Origin: Euclidia mi
Taxonomy: Eukaryota; Arthropoda; Insecta; Lepidoptera; Erebidae
Length of the DNA stretch: 64,000 bases
NCBI GenBank assembly: GCA_944739405.2
Contig: OX123183.2
Location: forward strand, 122,458,331-122,522,330
Direction: 5' to 3'
Shown: positions 57,001-64,000 of the stretch, piece after piece
Layout: each line of letters begins with the position of its first letter
Numbering within the stretch: the first letter of the stretch is position 1
Program-made: the position numbers and the translations under genes
The notes under the pieces: generated by a model
Databases searched by the model: none
What the model saw: the letters and a program-made list of their open reading frames with translations, nothing else
What the model was told of the DNA's origin: nothing

Positions 57001-57846
57001 TGCCGACCGAATACCGAAACAATTTGTTTTCAACAAGAAATACAAAATCCAACTGTACGAGGATCTACACGAGGGAGCGGTTGGCCACGACGAGCTCACG
57101 ATCTTCACAGATGGGTCTAAGACGGATCCATTAGGATCCTTTCAGATAGTAAGCCTGTCCTCTCAGCCCTCAAAAGCCATACTATCACCTCGTCACTCAC
57201 GCTTGAATGCCACCAGAAACTAACAGAGGTAGGTAAACAAAACGAATTAACACTGCAATGGATCAAGGGTCACAGTGGCTCAAGAGGGAATGACGCAGCC
57301 GACGTACTTGCCAGAAGAGGGGCCACTTTAGAGGTAGTGGGACCCGAGCCCATTGTTCCCCTCCCTTCTGGTTTTTATCGCAACCTGGTAAGGAAGAGGA
57401 CCAGGACCCAACACAACCAGTCCTGGATTGGTATTGAAACATGTAGGCAGGCCAAGGAGGTTCTTCCCGCAGTAGACGGTAAGATAGCCAAACAAATCCT
57501 CCGGCTGTTTAAACAACAACTGCGGACAGTCACGGCCGCGTACACAGGACACGGATTCTTTAATAAACACCTATTTACTATAGGTATTACCGACAGCTCG
57601 CTGTGCAGGGCCTGTATGGCAGCAGACGAGGCGGCAGCCCACCTGCTCCTTGACTGCCCTGAGGTCGCACAGTACAGGCAGCAGTACCTGACGAGATACA
57701 GGACCCTGAGGGAAGCAGTGGGCCACATCAATAGTCTGCTGGCCTTCCTCGAAGAGCTGGGGTGGCTCTAATAAAAACACCATTCCCACCCGCACACAAA
57801 ATACACGCCAAGACGTGGAGTTGCGGAAACAGCCCGTGCCATCAAG
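56988..57846 (+). mobile_element. 5'-truncated LINE with RNase H, inserted in mariner
   Basis: An 859-bp insertion with a perfect 13-bp target duplication TATCCCATGCTGC (56975-56987, 57847-57859). It encodes RNase H pieces (TIFTDGSKT near 57105, then LQWIKGHSGSRGNDAADVLA at about 57253-57315). The C-terminal zinc-type domain follows in 57337-57771 (CRACMAADEAAAHLLLDCP). The frame breaks between the first two parts. The 3' end is CGTGCCATCAAG without poly(A). The RNase H points to the I/jockey-related groups. Confidence 0.88.
57337..57771 (+). pseudogene. LINE C-terminal domain
   Basis: 144 codons ending at TAA. It has TAAYTGHGFFNKHL and the C-x2-C...H...C motif SSLCRACMAADEAAAHLLLDC, typical of the C-terminus of insect LINE pol proteins. 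The upstream RNase H is in the adjoining frame. Confidence 0.82.
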
Positions 57847-57859
57847 TATCCCATGCTGC

Positions 57860-58060
57860 GCTGCTATCTCGTCCACAACATCCTTATCGCAATGTTCTTG
57901 TTTGTGCTGCCATACAATGTCTATAAGAGTAAGTTTAACCATTGTTGCTTCGAATGAAATATTTTTGCTCGTTAGCCACTCTTGTATTCTAGGTTTAGTC
58001 CAAGACATTGTAGGCAGCGATTCTAGTTTCCTGGAGTGGTTCCATTATCTATCACTACTA
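57860..58060 (-). pseudogene. Mariner-like transposase, middle part
   Basis: Minus strand: a VIDNGT block near 58040 (second catalytic Asp region) lies in one frame and SWTKPRIQEWLTSKNISF ... VVDEIAAQHG in another. A frameshift is therefore present besides the LINE insertion, and the gene is dead. Sequence N-terminal to VIDN is not clearly readable. Confidence 0.75.
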
Positions 58061-58373
58061 CATTCAAAGGAATCGGCATTCATCTCTTGATGATAAGTAA
58101 TAGTCGCGCTTTGTAATAGCCGTCATAAAACTGATGTAACTACTTACATAACTACTAGTAACTTATATCAGAGCACTTTTATACAATTTTATTGTGAAGA
58201 AGAAATAATATTCTTTTATAGTTTGAAATGATTAACTGTTCCAACTCATTGTTCGTTCATCTGATTGAACGAGAACTAAACGCATCACTATTACTTTAAA
58301 TATGGCAACATTATTTTACAAAGTGACATAAGCTACTGTCAGTTGGCTTCGTCTAATTAAAAATACGACTATA

Positions 58374-58803
58374 CATAATTTTACAAAGGCTATATAAATA
58401 TTCCGTGGGGATCGTGGTTTGAAACCTTCTTATCTTTTCCAGTATTTTAAAGATATATTATAAATGATTTCATAAATTAATTTAATTTTCCTGTTTTCCT
58501 ACTATGCCTCGCGCAGAATACACCTAGCGTTGAAGAATAGCATCTTCATCATCCTAGCGTTATTTCAGTTGCATACCGGGGTCCGCTTACTAGTATAACA
58601 TTTTCCGCAAAGCGACTGTCTGAACTCCGTAACCTAAAGTGATAGTGATATTTCTTGGCTCAGATTAGTGTCAGTTAATTCAGAGGTAGTGACTCTCAAT
58701 AACGACTGTCAAAGATCTTCATGACAGCCGGGACCGTCTGTGCATACACATCGAGGCAGCGCATATTTAAAAATAAAAACATTATGTCTATGTTTTTATT
58801 TTT
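58374..58803 (+). other. Receptor intron, no gene
   Basis: Contains an inverted SINE T4 tail near 58555-58650 (TACCGGGGTCCGCTTAC). Nothing else recognised. Confidence 0.5.
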
Positions 58804-59018
58804 GACTGCACGGTTGGCGTAGTGGTTTAAGCGGTCGCCTCGCCGCTTGACACTGCACCGAGTGTTGTGGGTTCGATCCCCACACGAGGCAACACTTTGT
58901 GTATTTCACAAATTTTTGTTTCGAGTCTGGGTGTTCATTGTGTCCGTTAGTTGTATGTTTGTAAAGTCCCCCGCGACACAGGATTTAGTCCTAATGCGGG
59001 AGTTGTCTTTTTTTTTTT
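58804..59018 (+). repeat. SINE T3, plus, full length
   Basis: GACTGCACGGTTGGCGTAGTGG head, a clean GGGTTCGATCCCC B box, CCCCCGCGACACAGGATTTAG, and a GCGGGAGTTGTC plus T-run end. The best-preserved copy of the family here. Confidence 0.82.
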
Positions 59019-59078
59019 AAATGTCTACGTATGTTTTTAAGGCTCCGTACCTAAAAGGTAAAAAACGGGACCCTATTA

Positions 59079-60326
59079 GGGGAAAGTTGGATGTATTGTA
59101 CCAGTTTTCAGATTTTATAGATTATTTCCTTTCTATAAAAACTTACAAAAGTACAAAATTACATGTAGGTAAGTAGGTATGTCCTTAATCATCATCATGG
59201 CATCGATTAATTTGCCGAAAATATGTGATTTTCTACAGGCAGTCAAATGGTACGATTCGGAGAACTAGTTGGTTATATTGTATGTACCATAGTTATGATG
59301 AATTGCACCACTAAAATATGAATTTGTTTATGCTGTCTAAAATAGGTGGATTTTAATTAATTATAATCAAAATATATTATTTTAATAATTCGTTTATTTT
59401 TGCACAATAGAAAAACCACTTTCATCTATGTACATTAAATAACCTCATTGGTGTCATGTTATTTTCATTCATTATCTTCTCCAGTAAGTCATAGAAACCG
59501 TTAACATTCGCTCGATTCAATTCTCCAACTCCGTTTAAGGAAATACCCTCTGGTTGTCGTATACTCAACTCCGGATATTGTTTTTTGAAAGAATAGAACC
59601 AAGTTTTGCCAGCCTTTTTTCGCTCTCGATTCAATCTGGTATACCATACGTTTTACAGATTTTTCAAGCTCATATACTTTCTCTTTTAAGCTTATCATGC
59701 ATCAGCCATCTATCTATCTATAAACAATTATATTTTTGTTAGCAAAATAATAGTAGAAATTTAAAACTTAGTCGTTTAAATCGTATCGGTACAATACAAA
59801 TAACTTTTAGCGGTACGATTCAACAAACTAGCCAAACAAACTAGAAAAAGGGTTTTTGGAAAATAAACTCAAAAGTTAGCAACAACACAAACACAGATAT
59901 TTATACATACATACATACATAGACTCACGCCTGTTTCCCCGAAGGGGTAGGCAGAGGCGTATTAAACGCCCACTTTTCGCCAGTGTTTTGATCCCACGTA
60001 ATAGGTGGCGAGCCTATTGCCGCTTATCGGGATATTTATAGTAAATTAAATCACTGATTCATATAAAATAAATGATAATTTTTACTCATTATTTATGAAG
60101 GATAGATCGTTACACGTGCACTGTAAAATTTCGATCAAAAACAACCGAAATAGATTTTTTTGACTGGGGTAAGAATTAACAGCCGCACGCCATTACAAAA
60201 TTACTTATGACATTTGGCGGTAGAATCGCATATTTTAACATTGCCAGTGTATATAAATACTGCCGTTTAGAAGAAATCTCGAGGTGGTACGATTCATCCT
60301 GCGGTACAATACCTCCAACTCTCCCC
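59079..60326 (-). mobile_element. pogo-type (Tc1/mariner) DNA transposon, defective
   Basis: 1248 bp with 24-bp TIRs (starting GGGGAAAGTTGGATG and, from the other end, GGGGAGAGTTGGAGG; two mismatches). Flanked by TA (59077-59078, 60327-60328). The uninterrupted family D copy at 37270 has one TA at the same place, proving the duplication. It contains a transposase N-terminal remnant and an inserted SINE T2 tail (59915-60033, minus). Confidence 0.88.
59422..59700 (-). pseudogene. pogo/Tigger transposase N-terminal remnant
   Basis: Two overlapping minus frames. One gives the start MISLKEKVYELEKSVKRM. The other gives the CENP-B-type HTH region AGKTWFYSFKKQYPELSIRQ, then NGFYDLLEKIM...MRLFNV, where the DDE domain should begin (usual text LFNVDETG). 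The frame then breaks at NVHR and the DDE domain is missing. At least one frameshift plus a large deletion. Confidence 0.8.
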
Positions 60327-60799
60327 TACTAAGCCTCCGCTGTCTGTCTGTCTGTCTGTCTGTCACCAGGCTGTATCTCATAAACCGTGATAGTTAGAAA
60401 GCTGAAATTTTCACAAATTATGTATTTCCGTGGCCGCAATAACAACAAATACTAAAATAAAACTATATTAATGGGGGATCCCATACAATAAACGTGTTTT
60501 TTTTTTCGTATTTTTTACTAACAGTAACAGGTAGACGCTTAAAATTTTCACAGAATATTTAGTTTTATATATTACAACAAAATAAATAATTAAATAAAAA
60601 TAAAGTAAATATTAAAGAGGGACTCCCATACAACAAACGTAATTTTTAAGCAATTTTTTTCTCGATCTTAATAAACAGATCATCATCATCAGCCCCTTAC
60701 AGTCCACTGCTAGACTAGGCCTCTCCTTTGAAAGGAGGAATTGGCCCACTATACCACGCTGGCCAAACGGGTTGGTTTTGTCGGGTTAGTTTCAAGTTT

Positions 60800-61482
60800 G
60801 GTATTGTCGGGGCATGGTTGCTTCGGCAAGTACCTGCACACGGTCGCTAGGAGGGAATTGAGTCCCGCCTGTCACCACTGCGATTGCAGCGAGGACACAG
60901 CTCAGCACACGCTTGAGCTGTGTCCCGCCTGGGCGGTGCAGCGACGTGATCTCGTCACTGTTGTCGGAGATGATCTCTCGCTGACTGCCGTGGTCCGAGC
61001 CATGGTAGAAAGTGAGGGTAAGTGGGCTGCGGTCGCATCCTTCTGCGAGGACGTCATCTCGCGGAAGGAGACGGCGGAGCGGATTCGTGAAGACAACAGC
61101 CTGGCGGATCCGATCCGTCGCCGGCGGACTGGCAGGTGGAGGCGCGCATTTGCGCGCCTGATACCACCGTAGCTAAGGCTGCGGCTGAGAGAACGGGGAC
61201 TTTCTCACCCGCCAATGGAGCCCATGAGGATGGCGTCGCCCTACAATTAGGGCTTCGTATTAATGAAAGTGCTCGGTTCTTACTTCGAGCGAGTATCGCT
61301 GGGTGGGTTGCCGAAGAGTGCGAAAGTTTTCCGGGGATCCATTCATAAAGCGATGAGGAGGCACTCCGTGAGGTTTTAGTCGGTATGCCAAAAACAGCCG
61401 GGGGAGCCCGACGTAACCCCACATTCTCCCCGTGAATGACGGGGTATGCGTAACGCATTTCCTCACGAAAAAAAAAAAAAAA
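60800..61482 (+). mobile_element. 5'-truncated R1-clade LINE
   Basis: A 683-bp insertion with a perfect 17-bp target duplication GGGTTAGTTTCAAGTTT (60783-60799, 61483-61499) and a poly(A) end at 61468-61482. The coding part is the extreme C-terminus of the pol protein; the rest is the 3' UTR. Confidence 0.92.
60801..61172 (+). pseudogene. R1-clade LINE pol C-terminus
   Basis: GHGCFGKYLHTVARRELSPACHHCDCSEDTAQHTLELCPAW is the C-x2-C...H...C zinc domain of R1-like elements, followed by VVRAMVESEGKWAAVASF and a basic end RRRRTGRWRRAF before the stop at 61172. The upstream extension of the frame belongs to host repeat DNA. No damage is visible in the surviving part. Confidence 0.9.
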
Positions 61483-61760
61483 GGGTTAGTTTCAAGTTTT
61501 CCTTCTCTTACAGTGCTGTTCTCTGCATAGTAGGGTCCCTCTGTCGGCTCTTACGACACCCACGGGATCATATAGGGTGGTGACATTCCGTATTCTTAAT
61601 CCATTACCACACGGATAAACAGATAGTAACTTAAAAAATATTTAAGTAGGTATACATACAACAAACATGATTTTTTTTTATAGACGATGGTACGGAACCC
61701 TTCGTGCGCGAGTCCGACTCGCACTTGACCAATTTTTTAATCTTCTTGTCTTGTTCCCAG

Positions 61761-61904
61761 TGCGACCCAGGCGTGGGCGTGGACCGTTTCTTCCACGCGC
61801 TGTACACGGAGAGGGACTCCAGGATGGTGATACTGCTCGCCACTGCCTGCTCCGAGGTCACCGAGAGCATCGCTAAGATTGTTCCCTACTGGAATATTGT
61901 ACAA
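61761..61904 (+). CDS. GABA-B-R3: GABA-B receptor exon (ligand-binding domain, next)
   Basis: A 144-bp, 48-codon exon in phase 0 at both ends, between acceptor TCTTGTTCCCAG and donor CAA|GTAAGC. It encodes CDPGVGVDRFFHALYTERDS, then MVILLATACSEVTESIAK and IVPYWNIVQ. This is the conserved block of the Venus-flytrap lobe that follows NDTK in the previous exon. The GVGVDRFFHA and ACSEVTESIAK text matches insect GABA-B subunit 3; vertebrate R1 and R2 differ at these places. The next exon (expected VSFGS-type start) was not found before 64000. Confidence 0.9.
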
Positions 61905-62445
61905 GTAAGCCTACAATTTGAATATCACAATTATGTGTTGATGTATGAAACTTTGTATTGATAATGTATTGGCAATTACAATTATAATAGCTGTTTCCCG
62001 CGGTTTCACCCGCCTACTTCGCGTACCTGGTTAATTTATAGCTTACGTTACTCCTTGGTACATCAGCTATCCGCCAGTGAAAGTCCCATTAAAATCGGTC
62101 CAGCCGTTCCAGAGATTAGCGAGAACAAACAGAAAGACAGACAGACAGACAAAATTTTAAAAAATGTTATTTCGGTATATGTACCGTGTATACATCCATA
62201 TGCATTTAGTAAAAAGTGATTATTTTAATAATACCTACAAACAGACACTCTAATTTTATTAGTATGCATAGATAATGCAGCAGTAGACACAATAAGACAA
62301 ATGTAATGTGCTGTATGGGCGAGAAGACAATAGCGGGACGAACTGGACTGTAGGGATAGGCGTGCCGAGGCACACAAGTGAAACGTAAGACGTCAGAAGA
62401 TGCACTCTATAATTAATAATGAATACACATAATATTCTATTATTT
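61905..62445 (+). repeat. RTE-type LINE tail in receptor intron
   Basis: At about 62005-62260 the text CCAGCCGTTCCAGAGATTAGC ... CAGACAGACAAAATTTT ... TATATGTACCGTGTATACATCC is the common 3' tail of an RTE-like element of Lepidoptera. No coding sequence. Confidence 0.55.
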
Positions 62446-62660
62446 CCGTGTGGTGACGGATTAAGAATACGGAATGTCACCACCCCATATCATGCCATGG
62501 GTGTCGTAAGAGCCGACAGAGGGAGCATATAATGCAGAGAACAGCACTGTAAGAGAAGGAAAACTTGATACAAACCCTATACCAACCCGTTTAGCCAGCG
62601 TGGTATAGTAGGCCAATTCCTGCTTTTAGGCAGTAGTGGACTGTTAAAGGCTGATGATGT
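62446..62660 (+). repeat. Family B repeat, plus
   Basis: Begins TTCCGTGTGGTGACGG, ends GTTAAAGGCTGATGATG. A small deletion near CCTGCTTTTAGGCAG. Confidence 0.8.
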
Positions 62661-63533
62661 GACACATAATATATAGGAAGGTGACACTACACTACACCTC
62701 CATTGCAAACGAAAATAAAAAAATAGGTTACAATTTTTATGCTCTAAGAAACCGTGTGAAATTATTTTAAGATATATATGATTACATAGGACGCTGCCAC
62801 TACACTACATACATTTATAGGAAGGATTGGCCTGTGCTGGCACAAAGTAGTGTGGCAAGAGAAGAGTTTTGTCCTGCAGAGGGACGCTACAGGCTGTAAA
62901 CAAAAAAATAAAATGTGTTGTATCACTGAATTTCAAATGTTTATGGTTTGTACAATGGCAAAGACTATAAGCCTGAATATATCAAGGGAACACTGACACT
63001 ATGAAGACGAATACCGATAAAATTTCTCTCTTCTTCTTAGTCGCACTATCGGTCTTTACACAGCCAGTTACTCTATTAGCAATCCTTGTCAACGACCTGT
63101 TTGACATGGCATGGTCAGACGATCCTTTCTATAATTTTATTGTAAGAACTACTCGTACACACCTCGTTTCTGCCTCTATACATCAGAATATGTGCTGTAT
63201 CTTGTCGACGCCACGCCAGCGAAGTCGCGAGCAGAAGCTACTATTTATGCCCGTTCTAGGAACCACACTAGAAACATTACTATCCATTCCATCCATATTC
63301 CAGCTAATAAACAACTGAAACACATAATCGCATCACCTAAAATCCGAGTAACGTTACAAAAAGGTCGACATTTCATTCGTTATGTTGTTTTGGATCCGGC
63401 ACGTAATCAGTTTACGTAGCGAGAGTACCTACGAAGTGAAAGCGAGCTCTTTTTGGTTCATCTTTTTGGCGTCATATCTGGATATATACCCATAATAGAT
63501 TTTAAACTTTCGCGATTTGTATACATCATACAA
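62661..63533. other. Receptor intron, no exon recognised
   Basis: A 105-codon ORF at 63001-63318 starts MKTNTDKISLFFLVALSVFT, which resembles a signal peptide, but the rest has no family match and no splice context. Treated as chance. Confidence 0.4.
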
Positions 63534-64000
63534 AATAATTAAGCGGGTCGTAATCGCGTTAACTTAACTTATTTAAGGTATAAATACCTATTTGTTTCCG
63601 ACGTTTCGCTCGTCTTGCACCGAGCGTGGTCGCGGAGAGACTGATGAAAACTCAGCGCCGTCTTGTGGAAGTGCGGGATTCGGCACTTACCCTCACTTGG
63701 TTTTTATTAAACTTCGCAGTTTCAACTGGGAGGTTGGATATAGATTATCGGCTACTTGGGATCCAGTCATCAGCAAATGTAAACACCGCCGCAGTGATAA
63801 ATCTTAACAGTGTGTAGACGTCATTAGTGTAGTGTGTCGGAGTACCGACATTGCGAACTTTCACATCGCACACCCGCGCTGAGCTCTCATCAGTCTCTCC
63901 GCGACCACGCTCGGTGCAAGTCGAGCGAAACGTCGGAAACAAATAGGTATTTATACCTTAAATAAGTTAAGTTAACGCGATTAAGACCCGCTTAATTATT
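63534..64000. mobile_element. Fold-back element with about 125-bp arms
   Basis: The left arm from 63534 (AATAATTAAGCGGGTC ... TTTCCGACGTTTCGCTCG) recurs inverted, ending at the last base of the window. Only a few mismatches. About 220 bp lie between the arms. The right flank is outside the window, so the target duplication cannot be tested. Confidence 0.85.

Larger units (their letters stand above)
56261..58369 (-). mobile_element. Mariner-like transposon broken by a LINE
   Basis: TIRs of about 33 bp, GTCGTATTTTCAATTAGACG, with two mismatches, flanked by TATA on both sides (56257-56260, 58370-58373), in line with TA targeting. Removing the 859-bp LINE leaves about 1250 bp, a normal Tc1/mariner length. 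A transposase-like frame lies on the minus strand on both sides of the LINE. Confidence 0.85.
60681..61616 (-). repeat. Family B repeat, interrupted by R1 LINE
   Basis: The parts 60681-60782 and 61483-61616 together form one minus-strand family B copy (ends ACACGGA at the right, CATCATCATC at the left). The right-hand target duplication belongs to the LINE. Confidence 0.85.
59041..61731 (-). repeat. Family D repeat, copy 2, with two insertions
   Basis: Read on the minus strand it begins at about 61731 (AAGTGCGAGTCGGACTCGCG) and ends at 59041 (GTACGGAGCC), collinear with 36524-37318. It is split by a pogo-type element (59079-60326) and by family B (60681-61616), which itself contains an R1-clade LINE. 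Confidence 0.82.

Noticed and set aside
58804..58895. Candidate tRNA gene
   Set aside because: Head of the T3 SINE, which recurs at 41970 and 55965 with the same downstream body.
63001..63318. Possible small secreted protein (105 codons, signal-like start)
   Set aside because: No recognisable family, no splice or promoter context, lies in a transposon-rich intron; ORFs of this size are expected by chance.

Overview
The window looks like accessory, repeat-dominated DNA from a moth or butterfly (Lepidoptera). The basis is AT-rich sequence packed with several tRNA-derived SINE families, a Lep1-type Helitron-like end, R1-clade LINE tails, a BEL/Pao fragment, Gypsy elements and mariner, pogo, Harbinger-like and piggyBac-like DNA transposons. 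The species cannot be named from sequence alone. The only host protein-coding gene I can support is on the + strand near the right end: two exons (53834-54018 and 61761-61904) of a metabotropic GABA-B receptor, best matched to the insect-type subunit 3. Its ligand-binding domain is split by a 7.7 kb intron full of nested transposons. The remaining exons lie outside the window or were not recognised.

Layout. 1-11.8 kb: SINEs, a BEL/Pao pol fragment, a Helitron-like end, a 2.0 kb Harbinger-like element (TTA target duplication) and a MITE nested in a SINE. 11.8-18.6 kb: a complete young Gypsy element (minus strand) with 910-bp LTRs differing at only two seen positions and an intact gag-pol ORF, inserted in a (TA)n tract. 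19.5-21.0 kb: a 5'-truncated LINE with a 14-bp target duplication. 22.6-28.4 kb: a second complete Gypsy element (minus strand, TSD CTAT) whose gag, protease and pol lie in three frames, each -1 to the last, with a textbook slippery heptamer at the gag-protease junction.

28.4-46 kb: older LINE and SINE debris. The striking item is a 643-bp GC-rich retroposon at 33232-33874 with a 42-nt poly(A) tail and 15-bp target duplication. Its 5' end folds on paper into an HDV-like self-cleaving ribozyme and its body is a chain of perfect hairpins. A piggyBac-like TIR element follows at 43.2-44.6 kb. 46.1-53.2 kb: a short Harbinger-like MITE, then a diverged tandem segmental duplication, with a 2 kb Harbinger-like element only in the second unit.

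53.8-61.9 kb: the GABA-B receptor exons and their intron. The intron holds a mariner-type transposon broken by a LINE, and a dispersed repeat carrying a pogo-type element plus another repeat that itself carries an R1-clade LINE. The right edge is a fold-back element that reaches the last base. No tRNA, rRNA, CRISPR array or bacterial-type operon was seen. Apart from the receptor exons, coding sequence belongs to mobile elements, and only the two Gypsy elements keep intact catalytic ORFs.
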